A DNA stretch of 64,000 nucleotides from Bacteroides sp. (lineage in GTDB: Bacteria > Bacteroidota > Bacteroidia > Bacteroidales > Bacteroidaceae). The translations under genes were made by a program, and so were the position numbers. Below the pieces are notes generated by a model. It saw nothing but the letters and a program-made list of their open reading frames with translations, ran no database searches and had not been told where the DNA came from. Numbering within the stretch: position 1 is the first letter of the stretch; the number at the start of each line of letters is the position of its first letter. Positions 11,535-25,032 of this stretch are shown here, in pieces. Location of the stretch: positions 26,446 to 90,445 of the forward strand of contig JAJQAY010000042.1 of the NCBI GenBank assembly GCA_021203515.1, written 5' to 3'.

Positions 11535-12857
11535 GATAAATAATATATGTGTAAAACTTTCATTAATTGTGTTTAGTGTTGGTGGGTGTTTCGCAACACT
11601 TTGTGCTCAAAGTGTTGCGGACTCCCTTCACCTGAAGACTCATTTAGTGGAAGTTGGAAAAGGGTACAGCCGGAATTCCGTTAACACGACTGTGTTCCGC
11701 AACAACTCGTTGGTTACTCATGGAGACGACCAATACGTCAGTTATTATGATGCGGACGGCTACCTTGTCTTAGGCAAACGTAAGTTGGGGACGGAACAAT
11801 GGACGCTGCACCGCACGCAATATCAAGGGGATGTGAAGGATGCCCATCGAGTCATCAGCATGATGCTTGATGGTGACGGCTATATCCATGTCTCTTTCGA
11901 TCATCATGGAAATAAACTAAACTATTGCAGAAGTCTTGCTCCTTACTCTTTGGAGTTGGGCGAAAAAGAGCCGATGACGGATGTGGATGAGGGGAATGTG
12001 ACTTACCCTGAATTCTACCCGTTGGCTGGGGGAGATTTGCTGTTCGCTTACCGTTCCGGTTCGTCCGGGCGGGGAAATCTGGTGATGAACCGCTACTCGG
12101 TAAAGGAGAAGAAGTGGCATCGGGTGCAGGATGTGCTGATAGACGGCGAGAATGAACGGAATGCTTACTGGCAGTTGTATGTGGACGAGCGGGCATCATC
12201 CATCTGTCGTGGGTGTGGCGGGAAACGTGGCATGTGGAGACGAACCATGATTTGTGTTATGCCCGTTCCTTTGATGACGGGGTGACGTGGTATAAGGCGA
12301 ATGGTAAGAAATATGAGTTGCCCATCCGCTATGGAAATGCCGAATATGCCTGTCGTATACCGCAAAACTCGGAACTGATAAATCAGACCGGAATGAGTGC
12401 CGATGCAGGAGGTAATCCGTACATCGCTACCTATTGGCGCAGCCCGGATAGCGACGTTCCCCAATATCGCATCGTATGGCACGACGGACAGATATGGCAT
12501 AACCGTCAGGTGTCCGAGCGCCATGCTCCTTTCTCACTGAAAGGCGGCGGCACGAAGATGATTCCCATTTCCCGTCCGCGCATAGTGGTAGATGGCGGTG
12601 AAATCTTTTATATCTTCCGGGATGAAGAGCGGGGAAGCCGGGTATCACTGGCCCATGCCAATGATGTGGCCGTCAGTAAATGGCAATTCTGCGACCTGAC
12701 GAATTTTCCGGTAGATGCGTGGGAGCCTTCGCACGACACGGAATTATGGAAACGCAAACGACAATTGCATCTTTTTGTACAGCATACCAAGCAGGGTGAC
12801 GGTGAGCATACGGTGGAGTTTGAACCGCAACCGGTGTATGTGTTGGAAGTTGAATGA
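11527..12857 (+). pseudogene. BNR_4 seven-bladed beta-propeller enzyme (GH145/PL-like), frameshifted
   Basis: The ATG at 11527 overlaps the end of the DUF2264 gene and opens a signal peptide ending near LCAQS. The rest is a BNR_4-type propeller of about 415 residues (HGDDQYVSYYDADGYLVLG, HVSFDHHGN, VVDGGEIFYIFRDEERG). BNR_4-like proteins include GH145 alpha-L-rhamnosidases acting on Rha-alpha-1,4-GlcA and several uronate lyases. Either activity fits here, because a GH105 unsaturated glucuronyl hydrolase follows 18 bp later. One G is missing near 12192 (expected ERGIIHLSWVW). This is the only lesion, so the gene is one base from intact. Which activity it has cannot be read from the sequence. 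Confidence 0.7.
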
Positions 12858-12874
12858 TAAAACATTTATATATT

Positions 12875-13992
12875 ATGAACTTAAAACTCTGTCTTTTAAT
12901 TCTTAGCGTTGGCGTCACTTCATGTGCCGCCAAGCAGCCGAAAGCGGATGAAGTGATTGGCATTATTAATAAGGTGAATAAGTATTGGCAGGAAACGCAT
13001 CCTCAGCACGGGCGTTCCTTCTGGGATAACGCAGTCTATCACACCGGAAATATGGAGGTCTTTTTCCTGACCGGCAATTCGGATGATTATGCTTATTCCG
13101 AAGCTTGGGCGGAACATAATGAGTGAAAAGGTGCCAAGTCGGACAATAAGGCTGACTGGAAATACGGTTATGGAGAAAGCGACGATTATGTTCTCTTCGG
13201 AGACTATCAGGCCTGCTTTCAGACCTATGCGGATTTATACACGGTGGAGCCCAACTCAAACAAGATAGCCCGTGCGCGTGAGGTGATGGAGTATCAGATG
13301 AGTACGGATAGAAACGACTATTGGTGGTGGGCAGACGGGCTGTATATGGCGATGCCCGTCATGACGAAGCTGTATAAACTGACGAAAAATCCGTTGTATC
13401 TGGAGAAACTGCATGAGTATTAGATGTATGCCAATAGCATCATGTACGATGAAGAAGCCGGATTATATTATCGGGATGCCAAATACGTGTATCCCAAACA
13501 TAAGAGCGTAAACGGGAAGAAGGACTTCTGGGCGCGTGGCGACGGTTGGGTCTTGGCTGCCTTGGCAAAGGTCTTGAAGGACTTGCCGGAAACGGGTACG
13601 TATCGTCAGGAATACATTGATCGTTTCCAGACAATGGCGGAGGCAATAGCCGCTTGTCAGCAATCCGAGGGATACTGGACTCGCAGTATGCTCGACCCCG
13701 AACATGCACCGGGACCGGAAACCAGTGGTACGGCTTTCTTCACCTATGGTCTGTTGTGGGGGATGAACAACGGCTTGCTGGATAAGCCACTTATCGACCG
13801 GTCGTAATGAAAGCGTGGCATTATCTGACGACCGTCGCCCTGCAACCCGACGGCCGGGTAGGCTACGTGCAACCTATCGGTGAGAAAGCAATTCCCGGTC
13901 AGGTGGTGGATGCCAACTCTACGGCAAACTTTGGCGTAGGGGCATTCTTGCTGGCATCTTGTGAAATGGTACGTTTTATTAGTATGAAATAG
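12875..13992 (+). pseudogene. GH105 unsaturated (rhamno)galacturonyl/glucuronyl hydrolase, interrupted
   Basis: GH88/GH105 (alpha/alpha)6-barrel lipoprotein; the lipobox is GVTSC near residue 18. Family motifs are WWWADGLYMAMP (catalytic Asp) and FWARGDGWVLAAL. It would hydrate the 4,5-unsaturated uronic acid left by a lyase, acting in the periplasm. Lesions: TGA at 13124-13126 (AEHNE-stop-KGAK, expected Trp), TAG at 13421-13423 (HEY-stop-MYAN, expected Trp) and a missing C near 13799. The repaired length is about 371 residues, normal for the family. Its presence implies that a lyase acts in this pathway; the preceding BNR_4 protein is the only candidate in the window. Confidence 0.85.
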
Positions 13993-13994
13993 TT

Positions 13995-15932
13995 ATGAAA
14001 GACATCCGCAGATCCTTTAGGGAGATACTGTGTATGGCAGTATTCTCACTGTTATTTACCGCCTCCGCCTTTTCTGAGGAAAGGCCTCTCCCTGAAAAAG
14101 ATTATGTGGCTTATCTGTTCGCTTATTTCACAGGGAACCATATTGATGATGAGGCCGTTTGCTATGCCGTCAGTATGGATGGCTATACCTATTGGGCGCT
14201 GAATAATGGCAAACCTGTGATTGACTCAAAAGTCATCAGTTCTACGGGTGGTGTACGCGACCCTCACATTTTGCGTTGCGAGGATGGGAAGACTTTCTAT
14301 CTGGTAGTGACGGATATGGTTTCTGCTAAAGGTTGGGACTCCAACCGGGCGATGGTTTTGTTGATGTCCACCGACTTGGTGAACTGGTCACATTCGGTCA
14401 TCAACATGCAGGAACGCTATGAAGGTCAGGAAAATTTAAAACGGGTATGGGCTCCGCAGACGATTTATGATCCGGAAGTCGGGAAGTATCTGGTGTATTG
14501 GAGTATGAAGTACGGTGACGGTCCGGATGTAATCTATTATGCGTATGCGAATGACGACTTTACCGATTTGGTCGGTGAACCGAAACCTCTCTTCTTGCCG
14601 AAAGCGGGAAAATCGTGCATTGACGGAGACATTATATATAAGGATGGAGTATTCCACCTTTTCTATAAGACGGAAGGACACGGCAATGGCATCAAGGTAG
14701 CGACCACCCGTTCGCTTACTTCCGGCCACTGGAATGAAGAACCCGACTACAAGCAGCAGACAACGGATGCAGTGGAAGGTGCGGGCACTTTTAAACTGAT
14801 AGGTTAGGACAAATATATACTGATGTATGACGTATATATGAAAGGTAAGCATCAGTTTACGGAGACTACCGACCTGAAGAATTTCAAGGTGATAGACAGT
14901 GAAGTAAAGATGAACTTCCATCCGCGTCATGGTACGATTATTCCTATCACCCGGGATGAATTACTACGGATTATCGGCAAGTGGGGGAAGCCCTCGGAAC
15001 TGAGCGAACCGCCCAATAATCCGGTGCTCCCGGGTTTCCATGCCGATCCAGAGGTGTTATATTCCAATCAGACGAAGAAGTATCATATTTATTCTACCAC
15101 AGATGGACAACCGGGCTGGGCGGCTGGGATTTTTCCGTATTTTCATCTACGAATTTGAAACATGGCAAGATGAAGGTGTGATGTTGGATTTGAAGTCTGA
15201 GCAAGTTCCTTGGGCGAATGGGAATGCTTGGGCACCGTGCATTGAAGAAAAAATGATGGATGGACAATACAAATACTTCTTTTATTATAGCGGAAACTCT
15301 AAAGAAGGAAAAGGGAAACAGATTGGAGTCGCTACAAGCTATTCTCCGACAGGACCGTTTACCGACTTGGGGCATCCCATTATAACCGCATCTCCCGTGG
15401 AGAGAGGACAGCAAATTGATGTGGATGTCTTCACCGATCCTGTTTCGGACAAATCGTATCTGTACTGGGGTAATGGCTATATGGCAGGTGCCGAACTGAA
15501 TAAAGATATGCTTTCCGTCAAGAAGAATACGATTACGGTAATGACACCCCAGGGGGCACTTTGCAGGATTATGCTTATCGGGAAGCACCTTATGTATTCT
15601 ATCGTAAGGGGCTTTACTATTTTCTGTGGTCGGTAGATGATACCGGTTCGCCCAACTATCATGTGGCTTGCGGTACTTCCAAATCACCGCTTGGCCCTAT
15701 TGAGGTGGCAAAGAAACCGATAGTCTTAATTCAGAATTCGGAGAAAGAAATATACGGCCCTGCTCATAACTCCATACTTCAGATTCCCGGTACGGATGAA
15801 TGGTACATCGTCTACCACCGTATTAATAAGAACTATTTAAAACACGAGGCGGGCACGCATCGCGAAGTGTGCATAGACCGGATGGAATTCAATCCGGACG
15901 GGACAATCAGACCGGTAGTACCTACCCGCTGA
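13995..15932 (+). pseudogene. Tandem GH43-GH43 protein, interrupted
   Basis: The gene starts 2 bp after GH105 and encodes two five-bladed GH43 propellers in one chain of about 645 residues behind a signal peptide. The first (about 13995-14990) shows GGVRDPHIL with the probable catalytic base Asp and SCIDGDIIYKDGVFHLFY. The second (about 15030-15930) shows GFHADPEV with its Asp, and YREAPYVF with a probable acid Glu. Family activities include alpha-L-arabinofuranosidase and beta-galactosidase/xylosidase; the subfamilies were not assigned. Lesions: TAG at 14805-14807 (expected Trp before DKYILMYD), a missing G near 15119, a missing A near 15160 and a missing G near 15553. All four lie at the end of the first domain or within the second, so the first could still be made alone. 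Confidence 0.8.
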
Positions 15933-16001
15933 TTATAGTGAAAACTCTAATATTTGAAATACATTATGAAGAACTGATATCTTAAACAATACCATATATC
16001 A

Positions 16002-17942
16002 ATGAAAACACTCACCACCTTTTTTGCTTTGCTTTTTGCATTGGGTGTGCAAGCGCAGCATGTAATGACCGTCGATGTATCCCATCCGGCGGCAAAGATA
16101 AACCCTGCCATGTATGGCATCTTCTTTGAAGACATCAACTTCGGTGCCGACGGCGGGCTATACGCCGAACTGGTAAAGAACCGTTCTTTTGACTTCCCGC
16201 AACCGTTTGTCGGCTGGATTCCTTTTGGCAACGTGACGATACAGAGCGACGGACCCTGTTTCGACCGTAACCCGCAGTATGTGCGCATCGTCAATGATGG
16301 CCGTCTTTTGCGCGCCGGCCTTGATAACGAGGGTTTCCGTGGCATCGGCCTGAAAGAAGGCAAAGAATATCGCTTCACCGCCTACGCCCGTACACCGGAT
16401 GCGAAGCCGATGAAACTTTCTGTGGAACTGGTGAATGCCAATGGCGATAATCTCCTGAAGAAAGAGCTTGAAGTGAAAGGCAATGGATGGCAGAAACTGA
16501 CCGCTGCTCTGAAAGCTCCTTTCACCGATGCCCACTCCCGCCTGCGTGTGGTGCTGGCAACGGAAGGTACGGTCGATATGGACCATATCTCCCTGCTCCC
16601 CGTCAATACATGGAAGAACCGTGAGAACGGCCTGCGTGCCGACCTCGCCCAAGCGCTCTACGACCTCAATCCGGGTGTATTCCGCTTTCCCGGCGGCTGC
16701 ATCATCGAGGGCAATAACCTTGTCACCCGCTATCAGTGGAAGAGCTCCGTCGGCCCGGTAGAAAATCGTCCCCTGAACGAAAATCGTTGGAACTATACCT
16801 TTAAGCATAAGGCTTTCCCTGATTATTTCCAATCCCTCGGTCTGGGCTTCTACGAGTATTTCCTGTTGAGTGAGGACATTGGAGCCGAACCCCTTCCGGT
16901 GCTGAGTTGCGGTCTTTCCTGCCAGTATGAAAGCAATGAAATAGTATCGCTTGACGAGCTATCCCCTTATGTGCAAGACGCACTGGATTTGATTGAGTTT
17001 GCCAATAGGCCTGTTACTTCCCAGTGGGGCGAAGTGCGTGCCGACATGGGACATCCCGCACCGTTCAACCTGAAAATGATTGCCATTGGCAACGAGCAAT
17101 GGGGTAAGGTTTATCCCGAACGCCTCGAAGTCTTTACGAAGGCCATTCGTGCCCGCTATCCCGAAATCGAGATTGTAGGCTCTGCCGGCCCGAGCGCTTC
17201 CGGCGAGCAGTTTGACTACCTTTGGCCGGAAATGAAGCGCATCGGTGCAGACTTGGTAGACGAACATTACTATAGGGCTCCCGACTGGTTCTTTGCCAAT
17301 GCCGCCCGCTATGATAACTACGACCGTAAAGGCCCGAAAGTCTTTGCCGGTGAATATGCCTCACACGACCATTCCACGGGAAAAGCCAACAATTTCCTCG
17401 CCGCCCTCTCCGAAGCCGCTTTCATGACGGGGCTGGAACGTAATGCCGATGTGGTGCGCCTGGCTACTTATGCTCCTCTGTTTACCCATGTCGATGCTTG
17501 GCAATGGAACCCCGACCTAATCTGGTTCGACAATCTTCGCATGATGCGCACTCCCAGCTATTACGTGCAGCAGATGTATGGCATGAATGCCGGTACGGAT
17601 GTACTTCCTCTGCAAATGGGGGGCAAGCCGGTGACAGGACAAGATAGCCTTTATGCAACCGCCGCACTGGACAGTAATACCGGTGAAATTATCCTGAAAG
17701 TAGTCAATGCTGCCGATAAGCAGGCAGATGTACGGATTGATTTCAATGGTTTGAAGAAGAAGACGCTCGTCTCCGGTTCTTGTACCTATCTACAAAGTAA
17801 TGACTTGAAAGCGAAGAATACATTGGAACAAGAGGCTTTAATCCCCCGTGTCCGTCCTGTACAGGTCAGCGGACGGTCTTTGAACTTGAAACCGGAACCC
17901 TATTCGTTTGGAGTCTATCGCTTACAAGTGAATGGAAAATGA
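16002..17942 (+). CDS. GH51 alpha-L-arabinofuranosidase
   Basis: Intact 646-residue secreted enzyme that would release terminal L-arabinofuranose from arabinogalactan or arabinan side chains. The signal peptide ends near VQAQ. The TIM-barrel catalytic pair is visible as IGNEQWG (acid/base Glu) and AGEYASHD (nucleophile Glu). GIFFEDINFGADGGLYAELV near the N-terminus is the typical GH51 opening, and the C-terminal beta-sandwich completes the chain. Codon use is richer in C/G third positions than in the susCD genes nearby. It lies 69 bp after the GH43 tandem and 32 bp before GH2, so the three are probably cotranscribed. This is the only enzyme gene of the locus without a lesion. Confidence 0.95.
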   Translation: MKTLTTFFALLFALGVQAQHVMTVDVSHPAAKINPAMYGIFFEDINFGADGGLYAELVKNRSFDFPQPFVGWIPFGNVTIQSDGPCFDRNPQYVRIVNDGRLLRAGLDNEGFRGIGLKEGKEYRFTAYARTPDAKPMKLSVELVNANGDNLLKKELEVKGNGWQKLTAALKAPFTDAHSRLRVVLATEGTVDMDHISLLPVNTWKNRENGLRADLAQALYDLNPGVFRFPGGCIIEGNNLVTRYQWKSSVGPVENRPLNENRWNYTFKHKAFPDYFQSLGLGFYEYFLLSEDIGAEPLPVLSCGLSCQYESNEIVSLDELSPYVQDALDLIEFANRPVTSQWGEVRADMGHPAPFNLKMIAIGNEQWGKVYPERLEVFTKAIRARYPEIEIVGSAGPSASGEQFDYLWPEMKRIGADLVDEHYYRAPDWFFANAARYDNYDRKGPKVFAGEYASHDHSTGKANNFLAALSEAAFMTGLERNADVVRLATYAPLFTHVDAWQWNPDLIWFDNLRMMRTPSYYVQQMYGMNAGTDVLPLQMGGKPVTGQDSLYATAALDSNTGEIILKVVNAADKQADVRIDFNGLKKKTLVSGSCTYLQSNDLKAKNTLEQEALIPRVRPVQVSGRSLNLKPEPYSFGVYRLQVNGK

Positions 17943-17974
17943 AGGGCACTCATCTAAACTTAAATATTATTATT

Positions 17975-21069
<3,095 letters not shown>

Positions 21070-21076
21070 AGAAAAT

Positions 21077-21119
21077 TTTAGCGCAGTAAGGGCACATCAT
21101 ATACCCTTACTGCGCTAAA
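21077..21119. terminator. Bidirectional terminator between GH2 and the VapE-like gene
   Basis: A perfect 16-bp inverted repeat (21077-21092 and 21104-21119) with an 11-nt loop. It is flanked by A/T-rich ends giving a T-run on either strand, and lies between convergent genes. Confidence 0.85.
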
Positions 21120-21123
21120 TAAA

Positions 21124-23217
21124 TCATCCCAATTTCTCCAAATGGTAAAGCGTTCCTTTATATGACTTCTTACAAGGGATATTCAGCTTTTGGAGTGCAC
21201 GCCCGAACTGCCCTACCTTGTTGATAGCCAGCTTATCCTTCGTCTTTGTTTGCAGATAATTCAATATCTGCATCGCCGTGAGCCATTCCCCTTCGCCTTC
21301 TACATCCGTTGAATGAAAATAACAATGGAAAAGCTGCTCCAACGGGCTTGCTTGTTCAAATTCGCGGTTGGCTTGCTTCAGGATAGCCTCGTCCTCATCA
21401 TTCAGCCAGTAGCGTTCGCCTTTGTGCAGGGCATTCATCGCCTGTGCATAAAGCTGCTTGTAATTAATGGTTACATTCGTCTCAATGGGCGCTGTCACTT
21501 CGATGCAGATGAAACGGCGGCTGCCCGAAGGGTCGGTGAGCAAATCTTTCTGGTTGCTGGTGCCGATGAAAGAGGTATAACGGCGTATCTCCTGAATGCT
21601 GTTCCCATAAGGTTTCCGCAGATTGGCAACCGGCTTCTGCAACAGATGCTTCAGAAAGACTTGCTGATTGACGTTGATTTGGTCGAATTCGTCGATGTTT
21701 ATCAGGAAGAAACGCCCTAAATAACGCTCTGCTTCCTGTTTGCTCTTGAAGTCGATGCTGTCCGTGTAGCCGAAACGGAGTTCAGGCGGCAGCAGGATGC
21801 GGCAGAAAGTGGATTTACGGTATCCCTGTGCACTTACCAACAGGGGTGACGTGCTGTTTCCATGCTGTTTATCGCGTTGCATCCAGTTTGCCACCATACT
21901 GAGAAACCAACGATAGAACAACTCCCGCCAATGCGGGTTATTGCATGGAACAAGATTTGCCAACGCACGGATGCGGTCTTTTCCGTCCCACTGGCCTACA
22001 TCGTAAAGGTACTCTTCGACCGGATTATAAAACGGTACATAGTCCGACGTCAGAAAACGGTCTACGTCACGATCCCAGACACGGATACCCTCTCGCAGGG
22101 CGTTGATAGAGATACTGTTTCGCACGCGCTTGTCCACGGGCTTGAAGTAAAAGTGGATAGAGTCGCGCTGGCGGTGCTCCAAGTCGTCGAGCACGGCGTT
22201 GTAACGGAACTCGTAGCGGCGGCTCATAAATTCTTCCAGCAGAAAAGCCGTTTCCTGTTCTTTATTGAGACTGTTTTTCTTGCCGAAACCTTTACATTCC
22301 TGATAAAGATTGTGCAACGTCAGCCGTATCAACTGTTCGTCCGACTGGCGGTAATAATGAATGAGTGTCTGCCGCACGGCTTCTTCTTCGGGGATGCCCG
22401 CCTTGTAGCAATGTTCGGCAAGGTGGACGAGCAAGGGTTGCAAGTCGTCGCCACGCTGCCAGTTCTCCAGTTCGTGAAGCGCGCGTCCCAAGGCGGCTTC
22501 ATAAATCATCGTGAAGGTTTCCGCCGTTTCATAGCCCGGTTTCAGTCGGGACAAGGGGTTCTTTCCCTCCTGTTTCCGTTGCCGGAAAGTCTCTTCTCCC
22601 GGCATGGCGAAAGGCTGTTCCAGACAAAACGCCACGGCGTTGGGATTGTAATAGGGATGTTCGTCCAACGTCATACGGCAACTCTGCGTCAACGCAGGTT
22701 CTTTCAGTGCGATGTCGAACGGCAGTATCGGTTGGTAGCATTTCACCGCCAGCCGGTAGGCATGGGCATGGAATAGCGCCGCTTCCTTTTCTTTCACGGG
22801 CAGTTTGCCGTCATCGGGCAGGGAAAATCGCACCCATATCTTTGCGCTTCGTCCGCCGGAACCGCAAAATGCGGCAAATGTCTGTGGCAAAAGCGCCGCC
22901 TGCCGTTTCACGAACTCCACTTCGGACAGTCCGGCCAACTTATTTACTTCTATTTGCACCAATCCGTTATACCGCTTCATCCGCCGTTCGCCCTCTTTGG
23001 TACGGGTGTATTCCACCGCCGGATAGATGCGTGGCAACTTGTCGATGCGCCCGTACCGGGCATTTGTCCCTTCCAGTGTCGGCAGAAACTCCCGCAGAGC
23101 CGTTATGTATCCCGATTTTGTTTCCGTTGTTATTTTTTCAAACAATGTGTCTGTGTCGCAAACACTGAGAGCTTCCTTTCCGCTCTCTCTGTCTTTTCTT
23201 ATCAGAGTGATTTTCAT
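21124..23217 (-). CDS. BT4734-like N-terminal / VapE (VirE) P-loop ATPase protein
   Basis: Intact 697-residue protein of a type common in scattered copies in Bacteroides genomes and in their mobile elements. The N-terminal part (about 40-200) resembles the BT4734/BF3469 domain. The C-terminal half is a VapE-type P-loop ATPase related to phage primase-helicase proteins: a Walker A-like GYRKST near residue 462 and a Walker B FFLINIDEFD near residue 506, followed by FIGTSNQKDLL and a RFICIEV stretch. The biological role is unknown; replication or element maintenance is plausible by family. It starts 3 bp after the stop of the DUF4062 gene, so the two form an operon. Its codon use is G/C-richer than that gene. 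Confidence 0.8.
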   Translation of the reverse strand: MKITLIRKDRESGKEALSVCDTDTLFEKITTETKSGYITALREFLPTLEGTNARYGRIDKLPRIYPAVEYTRTKEGERRMKRYNGLVQIEVNKLAGLSEVEFVKRQAALLPQTFAAFCGSGGRSAKIWVRFSLPDDGKLPVKEKEAALFHAHAYRLAVKCYQPILPFDIALKEPALTQSCRMTLDEHPYYNPNAVAFCLEQPFAMPGEETFRQRKQEGKNPLSRLKPGYETAETFTMIYEAALGRALHELENWQRGDDLQPLLVHLAEHCYKAGIPEEEAVRQTLIHYYRQSDEQLIRLTLHNLYQECKGFGKKNSLNKEQETAFLLEEFMSRRYEFRYNAVLDDLEHRQRDSIHFYFKPVDKRVRNSISINALREGIRVWDRDVDRFLTSDYVPFYNPVEEYLYDVGQWDGKDRIRALANLVPCNNPHWRELFYRWFLSMVANWMQRDKQHGNSTSPLLVSAQGYRKSTFCRILLPPELRFGYTDSIDFKSKQEAERYLGRFFLINIDEFDQINVNQQVFLKHLLQKPVANLRKPYGNSIQEIRRYTSFIGTSNQKDLLTDPSGSRRFICIEVTAPIETNVTINYKQLYAQAMNALHKGERYWLNDEDEAILKQANREFEQASPLEQLFHCYFHSTDVEGEGEWLTAMQILNYLQTKTKDKLAINKVGQFGRALQKLNIPCKKSYKGTLYHLEKLG

Positions 23218-23220
23218 TTT

Positions 23221-24687
23221 TTAGTCTTGTTCAGTAAGAATCCATTTACCATTAGCGCGTCCGCCGATTCTAACTAATATACCTGCATCCCTTAGTTCGT
23301 CAATGATTTTTCTTGTTTGTCGTTCACTGATATTAAGTTTGTTTGCTAAGTCCGCACGTGATATTTCAGGATTCTCTTTAATCAAAGTTTTTAGTTGTAG
23401 AACTTCCTTTGGATCACTTTGGATCGCTTTTGGATCGCTTTTGGATCGCATTGGATTGTCCGACTCGCTTATTTGTCTCCATATCACTACCCTAAAGTCC
23501 TCCTCCTGATAAAACTCCGGTGTCTTCAACCTATAATCCAGACATTTATTGATAATATCTTCCGTACCTGTACCCACCTTTTCGATGTATCCGTTCCAAT
23601 ACATTGGATCAGCCAATAGCTGATTGGTCGGTAATGACTTATGAGGTCCTTGTAGTTTTAGTACAGTCAGACCATAGGGCAGTGTCCCCGGATTCCAAAC
23701 TTCCAGCCGGTTACGAAACAACATTATCTGTACGCTGGCATTACTGGTGTAATCCCGGTGGCAAACAGCATTAACAATCGCTTCCTTAACAGCATCTATC
23801 GGCAGTTCCGGTCGGGTAGGTACATCGGCTTTATCTCCTTCCGAACGTGTCCCTACCCAATTATCAATGCGGCTCATTACGAAACTGGTAGCTTGGTCTA
23901 CCAATTCAAACACATCGCAGCGATAAATCTGATAAGACGGCATCGGCTTTTCCACCACATTCCCATAAAACTGTACACATTTTACTTCGGAAGTGATGAA
24001 ATGCTTTTGCGGTTTTTTGCCGAAAAGAAGAATGGCGGCGTTGGCCAGCCTCCCTTTATCGTCAATTAAATCCAAATGTTTGAGCAAAGTCTCGGGAAGC
24101 GTGTCCACCGGAAGTGGAAAATTGCGCTTGACACGAGCCATGTGGATAAAGTTACGCATTTTATTTTCATCCAGTTCTTCAAGGGTTGCCCCTGTGTCAT
24201 TGGAAGCATCGAAGGGATACCAGCGGATATACTCTTTCTCTTCAAGGTAACGAATTAGTGAGGCATATACCGATGTCCTTAACCCGTCAATGTCTACAAA
24301 AGTTTTGCGTACAATGTCCTGTTCCACTTTTTTGATAAATGCGGTTTCCTTGGGTTGCCGTTTGTCTTCGTCTATGCTTTTGATATAGATAAGCCGGAAC
24401 TTATGTAGTAAAGTCGCCAAATCATATTCCCGTTCAGTCGGTGAAATACCTTCCGCATCTTCGGAACCGTATTTGTTCCCAAATAGTCCCAAGTAGATGT
24501 CGCTCATTTCTACTTCCTTCAGATAAACTTGTTGCGGAGTATGTTCAATGGCGGGAACTTCTTCAAAAATGAAAGGCTCAAAGAATTTTCCTAATAATAC
24601 ATCCGTCCGGATGTATTAGCAAAGCATTTCCCGCTCTTTTGCAAATTCGTTTTGCACACTACTTATGAAAATCCTGATTCGCTTCAT
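23221..24687 (-). pseudogene. DUF4062 - RecG-like ATPase - winged-helix protein, stop at codon 24
   Basis: The natural start is at 24687, which gives the DUF4062 opening IRIFISSVQNEF. After 23 codons a TAA at 24616-24618 interrupts, but the same frame then continues with LLGKFFEPFIFEE and IYLGLFGNKYG, both DUF4062. An ATG at 24507 opens the remaining 428 residues. These hold an AlbA_2/RecG-like C-terminal region with VKEAIVNAVCHRDY (GHKL-like ATP-binding N box) and YIEKVGTGTEDI, then an SDPK repeat linker and a winged-helix domain (ISRADLANKLNISERQTRKI). DUF4062 proteins are often found near defence genes, but the function here is unproven. It is cotranscribed with the VapE-like gene downstream. 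Reinitiation at 24507 would give a protein lacking most of DUF4062. Confidence 0.75.
23411..23452. repeat. Four short tandem repeats (10-11 bp) inside the DUF4062 gene
   Basis: Units GGATCACTTT, GGATCGCTTTT, GGATCGCTTTT and GGATCGCATT follow each other without gaps. They encode the SDPKAIQSDPK linker before the winged-helix domain. Since 10 and 11 are not multiples of 3, gain or loss of one unit would shift the frame and remove the DNA-binding domain. Confidence 0.85.
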
Positions 24688-24773
24688 TGATTTATTTTTT
24701 ACCGTACAAAAGTAGAGAATTTATCTAAGATGAGGAAAGTAATGCCTGGGTTTCTTTTGATAAAAGCCTGTGC

Positions 24774-24809
24774 TTTGTTTGCTTTTCCCCTAAGGTTAAT
24801 GTATCTTTG
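24774..24809 (+). promoter_or_regulatory. Promoter of the HU-like gene
   Basis: TTTG occurs twice (24774-24777 and 24778-24781) and TATCTTTG lies at 24802-24809. The second TTTG is 20 bp from the -7 box, the classical Bacteroides spacing. Transcription would start near 24816, leaving a leader of about 217 nt before the HU-like ATG. Confidence 0.65.
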
Positions 24810-24814
24810 CCCCC

Positions 24815-25032
24815 ATGTTAGTCAAGAGCCAACAATTGTGGATAGATAAGCTCTCAACTATAAACAAAATTGTTCATTATTGTAGACTTATATGTTCACA
24901 ACTGTGAGCTGATGAATATGCTAAGGCTTTAATACAAAGAAGATACGGTGTTAGCATAAGGAATACGAGGGACTAACTTATTAGAAACAAGGCGTCAGCC
25001 GAACTGAAACGCTTATTTAAAATCATAGAACA
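24815..25032 (+). other. Long leader of the HU-like gene with a possible 30-codon reading frame
   Basis: An ATG at 24815, almost at the predicted transcript start, opens a 30-codon frame ending at 24907 (MLVKSQQLWIDKLSTINK...). It is followed by an inverted repeat ATGCTAA (24918-24924) / TTAGCAT (24951-24957). There is no room for a normal ribosome binding site, so translation would be leaderless if it happens. I do not recognise the peptide. The rest of the 24688-25032 gap holds only the promoter. Confidence 0.3.
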
